Source of the DNA: an uncultured Dysosmobacter sp.
GTDB taxonomy: Bacteria > Bacillota > Clostridia > Oscillospirales > Oscillospiraceae
Direction: 5' to 3'
NCBI GenBank assembly: GCA_934597465.1
Contig: CAKTSC010000038.1
Span: forward strand, 1 to 9,749
Length of the DNA: 9,749 bases
A program made the translations under genes and the position numbers. Each line of letters starts with the position of its first letter. Within the stretch, counting starts at the first letter, position 1. The notes below the pieces were generated by a model. The model did not search any database and was not told the origin of the DNA. It worked only from the letters and a program-made list of their open reading frames with translations. Positions 1-6,135 of this stretch are shown here, in pieces.

Positions 1-2
1 AA

Positions 3-371
3 GTGGAGACAACTGTCAGACGCGGCGAGATCTACTACGCCGACCTCTCGCCGGTGGTGGGCAGCGAGCAGGGCGGGATCCGGCCGGTGCTGATCATCCA
101 GAACGATACCGGCAACCGTTACAGCCCCACCGTTATCGCGGCGGCCATTACCTCCCAGACCGGCAAGGCCCGGCTCCCCACCCACATCGAGATCCCGGTG
201 GACGAGAGCAGCGGCCTCAGCAAGACCTCCACCGTCCTGCTGGAGCAGGTGCGGACGCTGGATAAAAAGCGCCTGCGGGAGCGGATGGGCCGGGTGGACG
301 AGAGACTGATGGAGAAGATCGACCTCGCCATCGCGGTGAGCTTCGGCCTGCCGCACCAACGAATGGTATAG
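3..371 (+). CDS. mazF: MazF/EndoA-type mRNA interferase toxin (PemK-like)
   Basis: Toxin of a type II toxin-antitoxin pair: a sequence-specific, ribosome-independent endoribonuclease that cleaves single-stranded mRNA in the cytoplasm. The N-terminal half carries the family signature: [20 protein letters not shown], then [29 protein letters not shown] and [13 protein letters not shown]. Aligning by eye to B. subtilis MazF, the catalytic Arg (R25 there) is R27 here in GGIRP, and the catalytic Thr (T48) is T50 in AAITSQ, so it looks intact. The length of 122 aa fits the family (about 115-120). The start used is GTG at base 3, but the window edge cuts off anything upstream, so the true start and its ribosome binding site cannot be judged. 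The MazE-like antitoxin gene would normally sit directly upstream, outside this window. Confidence 0.93.
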   Translation: METTVRRGEIYYADLSPVVGSEQGGIRPVLIIQNDTGNRYSPTVIAAAITSQTGKARLPTHIEIPVDESSGLSKTSTVLLEQVRTLDKKRLRERMGRVDERLMEKIDLAIAVSFGLPHQRMV

Positions 372-378
372 AAGACCG

Positions 379-406
379 CCGCCGGGGAGGGCGACCTTCC
401 CGGCGG
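379..406 (+). other. Intergenic 12-bp hairpin with GCGA tetraloop, no U-tract
   Basis: Eight bases after the mazF stop, bases 379-390 pair with 395-406 in a 12-bp stem (one G-U pair) closed by a GCGA loop of the GNRA type. No T-run follows on either strand, so it is a poor intrinsic terminator. It may be an mRNA 3'-end stabiliser, a processing signal or a partial attenuator between mazF and the next gene; this is inference. Confidence 0.6.
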
Positions 407-436
407 ACGAACAAGAACAACGAAGGAGAGCTGCCC

Positions 437-946
437 ATGAAACGAAAGATCGCGCGGCTTCTGGCCGTGGCCCTGCTGGGGCTGGCCGTCAGCATCCCGG
501 CGGCGGCCGCCGGAGCCGGGACGGCGGACGACCCCCTGGTGACCCTCAGCTACTTAAACGAGACCTATCTGGACGCGGTGCAGCAGCGTATCGACGCCGC
601 CGTGGCGAAACGGGACGCGGAGCTCACCGCCTACATCGACGGGAAGCTCACCGGGAGCACCGGCGGCTCCTCCGGCACCGCCAGCACCTTTACCGTGGTG
701 ACGATCCCCGCTGGGAAGACCCTGACGGGGGACATCGGCTGCGAGGTGATGCTGCGGGTGGGCAGCGCCAGCTGCGTCTCCCCCTCCTCCCCCGGGCTCA
801 TCGACGAGACCACCGGCGGCACGCTGGAAAACGGAAAGGCCCTGGTGAAGAACCACCTCTACATGATGACCATCGAGGGCCGGGGCGTGAAGGCCGGCGG
901 CTCCGCCGTGAAGGTGCTGGTGCGGGGCAGCTACACCGTGAAGTGA
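437..946 (+). CDS. Secreted coiled-coil protein, function unknown
   Basis: A 169-aa exported protein that I cannot name. AAGGAG at 423-428 lies 8 bases before the ATG, which fixes the start. Residues 1-26 are a Sec signal peptide (basic MKRK, hydrophobic LLAVALLGLAV, then an AAAAGA cleavage region). Residues 36-70 are predicted helical with heptad-like spacing (YLNETYLDAVQQRIDAAVAKR), likely a coiled coil. A Gly/Ser/Thr linker (72-84) leads to a beta-rich C-terminal domain (85-169) with TVVTIPAGKTLTGDIGCEVM, a TTGGTL...NG segment and LYMMTIEGRGVKA. C102 and C113 are the only cysteines and could form a disulfide outside the cell. From memory, similar C-terminal domains occur in other clostridial secreted proteins. 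There is no obvious promoter between it and mazF, so co-transcription is possible. Confidence 0.85.
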   Translation: MKRKIARLLAVALLGLAVSIPAAAAGAGTADDPLVTLSYLNETYLDAVQQRIDAAVAKRDAELTAYIDGKLTGSTGGSSGTASTFTVVTIPAGKTLTGDIGCEVMLRVGSASCVSPSSPGLIDETTGGTLENGKALVKNHLYMMTIEGRGVKAGGSAVKVLVRGSYTVK

Positions 947-959
947 AGCAGGCAAGGGA

Positions 960-993
960 ACGGGCCGGGAGCGGAAGCTCCCGGCCCGTTTTT
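960..993 (+). terminator. Strong intrinsic terminator, probably bidirectional
   Basis: Bases 960-972 pair perfectly with 977-989 (13 bp) around a GGAA loop, followed by TTTTT (989-993). It ends the secreted-protein transcript. On the other strand the same stem begins 8 bases past the lipoprotein stop codon and is followed by only a short, broken T-rich stretch, so it may also serve that gene less efficiently. Confidence 0.93.
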
Positions 994-997
994 GGGC

Positions 998-1918
998 TTA
1001 CGGCGGGGGAAGGAAGACGCCGGAGAAGTAGACCCGGCCCCGGGAGAAGTCCGGGCAGAAGCGGACGGCGGCGTCCGTCAGGCGGGAGGCGGTCTTCCGC
1101 TGGAAGGCCGGGGAGCAGGAAAGGCCGGGCTCCGCCCCGTCCTCCGGCGGCAGGAGCGGCGTGATGGCGCAGGGCTGCCAGTCCCAGCGGTGCTGCCACC
1201 GGGCCAGGGTCTCCTCCGGCAGGGCAAACCAGCCGCAGACGGCAGCGGAGCCGTCCTCCCGTTCCTCCGCCTTCCACCGGGCATCCGTGAGCTCCGGCCA
1301 GGGGAAGCGGGTGGCCAGGGATTTACCGTCCGTGCGGAGGGGGAGCTCCTCGAAAACCGCCTGGCGCAGGAGGGGGTAGTCCGGGAAATCGTCCCAATCC
1401 GCCAGGGGGAAGCCGAAGTCGGCGGGGGAGACGGCGGACTTGTCATATTTCGTAAGGGTCAGCGTCTGCCCGGGGAACTCCGGGCTGCGCCGGGAGGGGG
1501 AGAGGGTCATGCCGTCCTCCGTATAGCGGAGGGGAGCCTGGGAGACGTACTCCACATAGTCCCCGCCGAAGTGGGAGATGGGATTGCCCCAGGTCTCCAC
1601 AGCGTCGGCAAAGGATACTTCGCCCAGCTTCTGCCCCCAGGTCTCCCCGTCCTCAAAGGTCACGGTCTCCAGGTCGCCCAGGGCCATCCCAAAGATGGTC
1701 TCGTCCCGGCTGGCGAGGACGGGGCGCAGGGTGCCGTCCAGCAGCAAAAGCCCGCCCCGGATGCCCTGGGCCCGGGTGAGGAAGGCCAGGGGCTCCTGGG
1801 AGATCCAGACGGACTGCTCCTCCTGGGCCTGGGTGGGGAGGAACTCCGTGTCGTGCGCCACCTTGCAGCCGCTGAGGAGCAGCAGCGGCAGGAGCAGCAG
1901 GGGGAGAAAACGCTTCAT
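998..1918 (-). CDS. Putative lipoprotein, function unknown
   Basis: A 306-aa protein anchored to the outer face of the membrane. The start at 1918 is preceded by AAAGGAGG, spaced 8 bases away. The N-terminus is a lipoprotein signal: MKRF, a Leu/Pro-rich hydrophobic core, and the lipobox LSGC with C18 as the lipidated residue. The mature part is rich in Trp, Pro and acidic residues (for example WDDFPDYPLL, RFPWPEL, RWQHRWDWQP) and has no motif I recognise. It follows the 194-aa gene by 32 bases on the same strand, so the two probably form an operon. Its 3' end abuts the bidirectional terminator at 960-993. A solute-binding or envelope-assembly role cannot be inferred from sequence alone. The gene call is firm; the function is unknown. 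Confidence 0.85.
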   Translation of the reverse strand: MKRFLPLLLLPLLLLSGCKVAHDTEFLPTQAQEEQSVWISQEPLAFLTRAQGIRGGLLLLDGTLRPVLASRDETIFGMALGDLETVTFEDGETWGQKLGEVSFADAVETWGNPISHFGGDYVEYVSQAPLRYTEDGMTLSPSRRSPEFPGQTLTLTKYDKSAVSPADFGFPLADWDDFPDYPLLRQAVFEELPLRTDGKSLATRFPWPELTDARWKAEEREDGSAAVCGWFALPEETLARWQHRWDWQPCAITPLLPPEDGAEPGLSCSPAFQRKTASRLTDAAVRFCPDFSRGRVYFSGVFLPPP

Positions 1919-1950
1919 GGCAGGGCCTCCTTTCCGGCGGGCGGGGGGCT

Positions 1951-2535
1951 TCATTGGCCGTTCTCCCGCGCAAATTCCACCCGGTAGGCCCCCAGCATCT
2001 GGGTGCAGGGGATGGCGGCGGCGCTCTCCGCCGTCAGGGGGCGGCGGGGATAGGCGATCCTCGGCTCCGTGGGGATGGCGGGCAGGGTCTTGCCCGGGCT
2101 CCGGCCGTGGGCCCCGGGGGTGCCGAAGTCCCAGGCGAAGGCGCAGTCGCAGAACTCCTTCCGGGCCGTCACCGGCTCGGGCGGGCGGAGCTCCGGCGTC
2201 CCGCCGGGGAAGAGGCAGCCGCTGTTGTCCTGCTCGGCGGGGCAGCCGCCCTGGATGCCAACGCCCGTGAAGCGCAGGCGCAGGAAGGGCGGGTGGAAGA
2301 GGACGCTCTCCCCCTCCACGGTGAAGGGGACGCCCTCCCAGTGGGCGATGTTGAGCCAGCCCCGGAAGCCCTTTCGCTCTACGGCGGTGTTGAACTCCAG
2401 GTAGGCGGAGTGGCCGTCCCGGAGCTCCGCGTTGAGCCGCAGCACCGGGCGCAGGGATGTAAGCCCCTCCGGCAGCAGGGCCCGGATGCGATCCTGCTCC
2501 GCGCCATAGGCCATGACGAACTGCTGAATGCGCAT
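1951..2535 (-). CDS. Conserved hypothetical protein, 194 aa
   Basis: I recall similar proteins from clostridial genomes, but not a characterised function. It has no signal peptide or membrane segment. The N-terminus (MRIQQFVMAYGAEQDRIRAL, then LPEGLTSLRPVLRLNAELRD) and later segments (GWLNIAHWEGVPF, LRFTGVGIQGGC, KEFCDCAFAWDFG) look strongly constrained. Five cysteines are at 98, 107, 129, 131 and 177. The overall pattern, with an LPEG...RPVL segment and alternating beta strands, faintly recalls the acetoacetate decarboxylase-like fold; this is a weak guess. The reading frame stays open well upstream to 3207, but the ATG at 2535 is preferred because a promoter-like sequence (2565-2593) lies just upstream and the protein reads as a domain from here. 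The Shine-Dalgarno is weak. Confidence 0.8.
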   Translation of the reverse strand: MRIQQFVMAYGAEQDRIRALLPEGLTSLRPVLRLNAELRDGHSAYLEFNTAVERKGFRGWLNIAHWEGVPFTVEGESVLFHPPFLRLRFTGVGIQGGCPAEQDNSGCLFPGGTPELRPPEPVTARKEFCDCAFAWDFGTPGAHGRSPGKTLPAIPTEPRIAYPRRPLTAESAAAIPCTQMLGAYRVEFARENGQ

Positions 2536-2564
2536 GGATACCGCCGCCCAATGTCGTTTTCCCC

Positions 2565-2593
2565 ATTCTAGCACAGGCGAGGGGAATGCACAA
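2565..2593 (-). promoter_or_regulatory. Probable sigma-A promoter for the 194-aa protein/lipoprotein operon
   Basis: Read on the minus strand: TTGTGC, a 17-base spacer ending in TGC, then TAGAAT. The -10 is close to consensus and carries an extended TGn motif; the -35 matches only in TTG. The predicted start would leave a leader of about 22 bases before the ATG at 2535. Confidence 0.55.
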
Positions 2594-2661
2594 TCGGAAA
2601 TCGGGGAAGGCGCATGCCGGGGCGCGAAGCTGCATAGGGATGAGGGGAAGGGGGGAAGGTC

Positions 2662-3171
2662 ATGGAGCGGCTGGACATCCTGGCGGAGGGGCGGCGCGTG
2701 GGAGGCGCGGAGGTGACGGAGGAGGGTCTCTACCTCCGCTTCACCGCGGACTGTGAGGATCCGGTGGAGGGCCCCTGCCGCCTTGTGGGGATAGGGGAGC
2801 GGGGGGAGCTGCGGCTGGGGGTGCCGGAGCCGGAGGGGGGCCGCCTGCGGCTCTCCCGGGCCCTCTCCCGCCGGGACTGCGCCGCCGTGGGGCGGCTCAG
2901 CCATCTGGAGCTGCGGCTGCCGGAGGAGGCGGCCCCGGCCTGGGAGCCCGTTCCGCCGGGGGCCTTCCGGGCCCCCTGGATCCGGAGCCGCCTGGGCCGG
3001 GAGGCCCGCTTTGCCCGGCGGGGGGACGTGCGCATGGTGGCCCTGCCCTTCGACGCGGGGAAGCCCTTCCCCTGGCCGGAGCTCTTCTGCTTCGCCCGGA
3101 TCCAGTCCCGGGAGGGGCGGGAGTGGGCGGTTTTCGCCTTCAACAGCCGGGAGGAGCCGGTGATGCCCTGA
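2662..3171 (+). CDS. Uncharacterised 169-aa protein
   Basis: No family recognised. The ATG follows a G-rich purine stretch (GGGGGGAAGG) that can act as a ribosome binding site. The protein is soluble, very rich in Arg, Glu, Gly and Leu, and has no signal peptide. The first 85 residues alternate short strand-like segments (GLYLRFTADC, CRLVGIGERGELRLGV, GRLRLSRALSRRD), suggesting a small beta domain. The C-terminal half contains Pro/Trp-rich turns (FRAPWIRSRLG, PFPWPELFCFARI) and ends in WAVFAFNSREEPVMP. It diverges from the 194-aa gene across a 126-base gap and lies 119 bases before nrdR with no terminator between them. It is accepted as real because the codon pattern has the GC-rich third positions of its neighbours and no better frame covers the region. 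Confidence 0.75.
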   Translation: MERLDILAEGRRVGGAEVTEEGLYLRFTADCEDPVEGPCRLVGIGERGELRLGVPEPEGGRLRLSRALSRRDCAAVGRLSHLELRLPEEAAPAWEPVPPGAFRAPWIRSRLGREARFARRGDVRMVALPFDAGKPFPWPELFCFARIQSREGREWAVFAFNSREEPVMP

Positions 3172-3201
3172 AAAAAGTGGGGGAAAGGCGGAAAAATGGG
3201 A

Positions 3202-3230
3202 TACCATTTTCCCGGAAACCGTGGTAGAAT
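3202..3230 (+). promoter_or_regulatory. Candidate nrdR promoter overlapped by an inverted repeat
   Basis: TAGAAT at 3225-3230 preceded by TGG gives a good extended -10; no convincing -35 is seen 17 bases upstream (TACCAT at 3202-3207). The same stretch contains TTTCC-C-GGAAA centred on 3213, flanked by TACCA (3202-3206) and TGGTA (3222-3226). This dyad is a possible operator. It does not match the AT-rich NrdR-box consensus. Confidence 0.4.
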
Positions 3231-3290
3231 CAAAGGAAGAACGATGGTTTCCGGGGCTATCCGCCCCGCGACGGACAGGAGGAACGAACG

Positions 3291-3746
3291 ATGAGATGCC
3301 CCTACTGCGGTCAGAGTGAGAGCAAGGTCATTGATTCCCGCCCGGCGGACGAGGGCAACAGCATCCGCCGCCGCCGGGAGTGTCTCAGCTGCCAGAAGCG
3401 CTTCACCACCTATGAGACGGTGGAGAGCCTGCCCATCATCGTGGTGAAGAAGGACGGCAGCCGGGAGAGCTTCGACCGCCAGAAGGTGCTGGGCGGCATG
3501 ATCCGGGCCTGCGAGAAGCGGAAGGTGCCCCTGGCCGAGCTGGAGGCCGCCGTGGACGGCATCGAGCAGGAGCTGCAGAACGCCATGGATCGGGAGGTCA
3601 AGACCAGCCGCATCGGCGAGATGGTGATGGAGCGGCTGAAGGGCATCGACGAGGTGGCCTACGTGCGCTTCGCCTCCGTCTACCGCCAGTTCAAGGATAT
3701 CGACACCTTCATGACGGAGCTGAATAAGCTCCTATCGGATAAGTAA
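3291..3746 (+). CDS. nrdR: Transcriptional repressor NrdR
   Basis: Cytoplasmic, ATP/dATP-sensing repressor of ribonucleotide reductase genes. Full length at 151 aa (family about 150). The N-terminal zinc ribbon is complete: C3 and C6 (CPYC) and C31 and C34 (CLSC), with the DNA-contacting basic run IRRRREC between them and the conserved RFTTYE after it. The ATP-cone follows from about residue 49 to 139, beginning [20 protein letters not shown] and continuing through a conserved helix with [19 protein letters not shown] at 3277-3282 is 8 bases before the ATG. No ribonucleotide reductase gene lies nearby, so regulation is likely in trans. The 5' leader may contain a GC-rich 6-bp hairpin (3252-3257 with 3263-3268). 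Confidence 0.98.
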   Translation: MRCPYCGQSESKVIDSRPADEGNSIRRRRECLSCQKRFTTYETVESLPIIVVKKDGSRESFDRQKVLGGMIRACEKRKVPLAELEAAVDGIEQELQNAMDREVKTSRIGEMVMERLKGIDEVAYVRFASVYRQFKDIDTFMTELNKLLSDK

Positions 3747-3755
3747 GGCCAGGCC

Positions 3756-3778
3756 CCCGGTTTCCCCAGGAAGCCGGG
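3756..3778 (+). other. Intergenic hairpin after nrdR, no U-tract
   Basis: Bases 3756-3765 pair with 3769-3778 (10 bp, one G-U) around a 3-base loop, 9 bases past the nrdR stop. The bases that follow (AGCATTCCGC) contain no T-run, so efficient intrinsic termination is unlikely and read-through into the DUF4375 gene is expected. Confidence 0.5.
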
Positions 3779-3803
3779 AGCATTCCGCAAAGGAGGACGC
3801 GCC

Positions 3804-4298
3804 ATGTTCGGATTTCTGAAAAGGAAAACGCCGGAGAAGTCTGCGCTTGCCGCCCTCTGGGCGGAGACGGACGAAAACCGCTTCGTGGCGGAGCTCAGCG
3901 CCCGCGTGGCGGAGAAGTGCGCCTACGGGGATGATCTCGCCGCCCTTTTCCCGGCGGAGCGGGTCTTCTACCTGACCCAGCTCTGCGAGGAGGAGGTCAA
4001 CAACGGCGGCTTCGACCAGCTCCTCTTCAACGCCGGGTGCAGTCTCCGGGACTTGCCGGATGCTTTCCGAACCATCGGTGCGCCCGGGACGGCGGCCATC
4101 TGCGCCCGGGCCCTGGCGGCCCTGGGCGGGGAAGTGCCGGAAGACCCGGAGGCCCGGCGGGAGGCTTTGGCATCCCGGGAGGGGGAGACGCTGGCGGCGG
4201 AGCTGGAGGCCTGCGACGAAGCCTTCCTCCGCTACGGGGAGGACTTGACGGCCCTGAACGCCGCTTACGTCCGCGCCCACCGGGAGGAGTTCATCTGA
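3804..4298 (+). CDS. DUF4375 (DMP19-like) domain protein
   Basis: A soluble cytoplasmic protein of 164 aa with no known activity. The family is recognised by its central motif, seen here at residues 54-76 as VFYLTQLCEEEVNNGGFDQL followed by LFN; the NNGGF core (66-70) is the hallmark. After it come amphipathic helices with the pattern expected of the family: DLPDAFRTIGAPGTAAICARAL, then an acidic region and a C-terminal helix ending YVRAHREEFI. AAAGGAGG at 3789-3796 sets the ATG. It is 57 bases downstream of nrdR with only the weak hairpin between them, so it may be partly co-transcribed with nrdR, though I see no functional link. A strong terminator follows immediately. Confidence 0.82.
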   Translation: MFGFLKRKTPEKSALAALWAETDENRFVAELSARVAEKCAYGDDLAALFPAERVFYLTQLCEEEVNNGGFDQLLFNAGCSLRDLPDAFRTIGAPGTAAICARALAALGGEVPEDPEARREALASREGETLAAELEACDEAFLRYGEDLTALNAAYVRAHREEFI

Positions 4299-4309
4299 AA
4301 GACAAGCTG

Positions 4310-4350
4310 AGCAGCGGGGGAACCGTCGGTTCCCCCGCTGCTTCTTTCTG
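4310..4350 (+). terminator. Intrinsic terminator after the DUF4375 gene
   Basis: Bases 4310-4324 pair perfectly with 4328-4342 (15 bp) around a 3-base loop, followed by the T-rich TTCTTTCT. It starts 12 bases after the stop codon. Confidence 0.85.
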
Positions 4351-4363
4351 CCTGCCGACGCGG

Positions 4364-4386
4364 CGCACTCCCCGGCGGGGAGTGCG
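4364..4386 (-). terminator. Hairpin at the 3' end of the 147-aa gene
   Basis: Bases 4364-4373 pair perfectly with 4377-4386 (10 bp, 3-base loop), directly abutting the TAA of the minus-strand gene. No T-run follows on that strand, so termination may rely on this stem together with the longer stem at 4310-4342 in the convergent gap. Confidence 0.5.
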
Positions 4387-4830
4387 TTACTCCGCGCTAT
4401 CCGTGTAAAAGGCGTAGATGTCCGTGTGGGCGTCGTCCGCGTCCCGCTCCACCTGGCCCCGGACTTCGTAGTAAGGGGGCTCCCCCGGCCAGAGCTGGTG
4501 GAAGCGGAGGATCACATCCTCCGGGCTCACCGTCAGGAAGACGGCGAAGCGCTTCCCGGGGAATGCCCGCGCCAGGGAATCCCGCAAGCTCCGGGCCGCG
4601 GCCAGGCCCGCCCTCCGGGCCTCCGCCAGCTTCCGGGGGCGGAGGGGCCCGGGGAAGAGGTGGCAGTGGTTCAAGACCGCCTCGTACTGCGTCCGATCCT
4701 CCGGCGCACGGGGAAGGGGCCCCGTCTCCGGCGTGTCCTCCCCGGCCAGCAGGACGAACTCCGCCCCACTGGGATCCCGCCGGGTGTAAAATACCAGGGG
4801 CGGCGGGGAGATCTTTCCATTCAGGGCCAT
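4387..4830 (-). CDS. Uncharacterised 147-aa protein
   Basis: No family recognised. The start at 4830 has AAGGAG 9 bases upstream and sits about 30 bases below a near-perfect sigma-A promoter (4860-4888), so the gene is very probably real and transcribed in growing cells. The protein is soluble with no signal peptide. A strand-rich start (PPPLVFYTRRDPSGAEFVLL) is followed by a His/Cys-containing segment (QYEAVLNHCHLFPG), a basic helix (RPRKLAEARRAGLAAARSLR), a beta segment (RFAVFLTVSPEDVILRFHQL) and an acidic end (ERDADDAHTDIYAFYTDSAE). The layout resembles small standalone clostridial proteins of unknown role. It converges on the DUF4375 gene and is not in an operon. Confidence 0.8.
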   Translation of the reverse strand: MALNGKISPPPLVFYTRRDPSGAEFVLLAGEDTPETGPLPRAPEDRTQYEAVLNHCHLFPGPLRPRKLAEARRAGLAAARSLRDSLARAFPGKRFAVFLTVSPEDVILRFHQLWPGEPPYYEVRGQVERDADDAHTDIYAFYTDSAE

Positions 4831-4859
4831 TGACTCGCACTCCTTCCCGTGATGCCGTC

Positions 4860-4888
4860 AGTATAGCGGAGGGCGGGGGGAATGTCAA
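4860..4888 (-). promoter_or_regulatory. Near-consensus sigma-A promoter for the 147-aa gene
   Basis: On the minus strand: TTGACA, 17-base spacer, TATACT. The -35 is a perfect match and the -10 differs at one base. The start point would lie near 4853, with AAGGAG in the short leader before the ATG at 4830. Confidence 0.88.
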
Positions 4889-4896
4889 ACCTCGCC

Positions 4897-4926
4897 GGAG
4901 GCGGGAACCTTTTAGCTCCCGCCTCC
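4897..4926 (-). terminator. Hairpin ending the DUF421-DUF4363 operon
   Basis: Eight to nine bases beyond the DUF4363 stop, 4897-4906 pairs with 4917-4926 (10 bp), extending to 12 bp with a G-U pair on the minus-strand RNA, around a TAAAAG loop. The run after it is only GGCGAGGTTT and leads straight into the TTGACA of the next gene's promoter. It is probably a terminator, but the U-tract is poor. Confidence 0.55.
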
Positions 4927-4933
4927 GTCTTAC

Positions 4934-5323
4934 TTACAGCACATTGCCAAGGCTCAGCGCCTCCTGCTCCTGCAGGGCCAGGAGCTGGTGGATGAGATCC
5001 GCCAGCTCGGCGCGGTATTCCTCCGTCTCCCGCCCGTCCAGGAAGGCCTTCGCCCGGCGGTACATGGCCTCGGCGTCCTCCACCACCTCGTGCTGGACGA
5101 CGATGTGAAGGAAGAGCTGGCGGTTCTGCCAGTCCTCGTAGCTGGCGGAGAGGAGATCTTCGGCGGCGTCCCAGTCCCCGGCCAGCGCCGCCTCCGAGGA
5201 CTGGGCCAGGGGAGCGCGCCAGCGCTCCGCGTCCGCCCCCACCCGCCGCCCCGTCCAGAGGCAGAAGAGCAGGAGCCCCGCGAGAAGCAGGAGGGGCGGC
5301 AGCAGCCCCAGATAGCGTTTCAT
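4934..5323 (-). CDS. DUF4363 family membrane-anchored protein
   Basis: A 129-aa protein with one N-terminal membrane segment (about residues 5-22, LGLLPPLLLLAGLLLFCLW) and an otherwise helical, acidic extracytoplasmic part: ALAGDWDAAEDLLSASYEDW, then FLHIVVQHEVVEDAEAMYRR and LADLIHQLLALQEQEALSL. This arrangement and its position beside a DUF421 gene match the DUF4363 family, whose function is not established. The ATG overlaps the DUF421 stop (ATGA, 5320-5323), so its translation is probably coupled; GGAGG within the end of the upstream gene can serve as Shine-Dalgarno. The start is thereby well fixed. It may act as a partner subunit of the DUF421 protein; this is inference from gene order. 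Confidence 0.85.
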   Translation of the reverse strand: MKRYLGLLPPLLLLAGLLLFCLWTGRRVGADAERWRAPLAQSSEAALAGDWDAAEDLLSASYEDWQNRQLFLHIVVQHEVVEDAEAMYRRAKAFLDGRETEEYRAELADLIHQLLALQEQEALSLGNVL

Positions 5324-6003
5324 GGCGCGTCCTCCTTCCCGAGACAAAAGACCCCGCTCTCCGGGGCGTAGGTCAGGAGGAAGACCTCCCCGGGATGGGA
5401 GTAGCCCTGCTCCTTGAGGGCCTTCCGGAGCCAGGCCTCGTCCCGGCCGCAGCGGCGGAGGTTCTTTTGCAGCACCCGGCCGTCGTTGATGAGGATGGTG
5501 GGCAGGGCCGTCTCGTCCTCCGGGACAAGGCCCAGCTGCCTGGCCGTGGGGGGCTGTTCCGCCGTCCAGGGCAGGAGGGAGAGCTGGCCGGAGTTTTCCA
5601 GCACGGCGTACTTCACGGACTCGATGCCGCTGTACCCCTGGCAGCGGAGCTCCTCCAGGAGCTCGTCGATGGTGAAGCGGTTTCTCCGCATGGCCTCCTG
5701 CTGGAGCTTCCCGCCCCGGATCAGCACCGTGGGGGTGCCGCAGAGGAGCTCCCGGAAGCGGAGCGACCGCAGGGAGAGCTGACTCAAAAGGAGGGACAGA
5801 GCCAGCAGCGTCAGGATGGGCACTACCCCCGCCAGAAGCGGGATGCCGAAATCCTGCATGGGCACGGCGGCGAGATCGGAGATCATCATGGTCAGCACCA
5901 GCTCCCCCGGCTCCAGCTCGCCGATCTGGCGCTTGCCGGTGAGCCGCAGGCCCGCCATGATGAGGAAGTAAAGGATCAGGGTGCGGAAAAACGCGGTAGC
6001 CAT
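5320..6003 (-). CDS. DUF421 (YetF/YdfS-like) membrane protein
   Basis: A 227-aa integral membrane protein of the DUF421 family. Residues 4-18 and two further hydrophobic stretches (about 35-50 and 56-77) form the membrane part and enclose the family signature MAGLRLTGKRQIGELEPGEL. The soluble domain from about residue 84 has LLCGTPTVLIRGGKL, then RFTIDELLEELRCQGYSGIE and VKYAVLENSGQLSLLP, followed by a less conserved C-terminal lobe with LPTILINDGRVL. In Bacillus, DUF421 proteins are linked to spore properties and germination; whether this one is sporulation-related is not shown here. GGGAGGTG, 6 bases before the ATG at 6003, fits as ribosome binding site. First gene of a two-gene operon with DUF4363 and divergent from the SLH-lysozyme gene. 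Confidence 0.92.
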   Translation of the reverse strand: MATAFFRTLILYFLIMAGLRLTGKRQIGELEPGELVLTMMISDLAAVPMQDFGIPLLAGVVPILTLLALSLLLSQLSLRSLRFRELLCGTPTVLIRGGKLQQEAMRRNRFTIDELLEELRCQGYSGIESVKYAVLENSGQLSLLPWTAEQPPTARQLGLVPEDETALPTILINDGRVLQKNLRRCGRDEAWLRKALKEQGYSHPGEVFLLTYAPESGVFCLGKEDAP

Positions 6004-6090
6004 AGGACACCTCCCAACGGGGACAGTATGTGCCGCCGGAGGGGGAACTATCCGCCGGGGCAGGAAATTTATGGTTTACATAAAAAATGA

Positions 6091-6119
6091 TTGACGGAGC
6101 AGGGAATCTTTGCTACCAT
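6091..6119 (+). promoter_or_regulatory. Probable promoter of the SLH-lysozyme gene
   Basis: TTGACG (6091-6096), a 17-base spacer ending in TGC, then TACCAT (6114-6119): a -35 one base off consensus plus a weaker, extended -10. The predicted start near 6126 gives an 85-base leader. Confidence 0.6.
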
Positions 6120-6135
6120 GGGGACAGGACAGCTT

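Noticed and set aside
992..1987. 331-codon plus-strand open frame opposite the lipoprotein gene
   Set aside because: Low-complexity Gly/Glu/Arg/Leu product typical of the antisense of GC-rich coding DNA; the minus-strand frame has a lipobox, a good ribosome binding site and a terminator.
2536..3207. Upstream extension of the 194-aa minus-strand gene to 3207
   Set aside because: The extension is antisense to the 169-aa gene, Pro/Gly/Arg-rich, and crosses the promoter-like sequence at 2565-2593.
3200..3232. NrdR box upstream of nrdR
   Set aside because: The dyad is GC-centred (TTTCCCGGAAA) and lacks the AT-rich core of known NrdR boxes.
6004..6075. Promoter for the DUF421 operon
   Set aside because: A CATACT-like -10 can be seen on the minus strand, but no acceptable -35 at 16-18 bases; not called.
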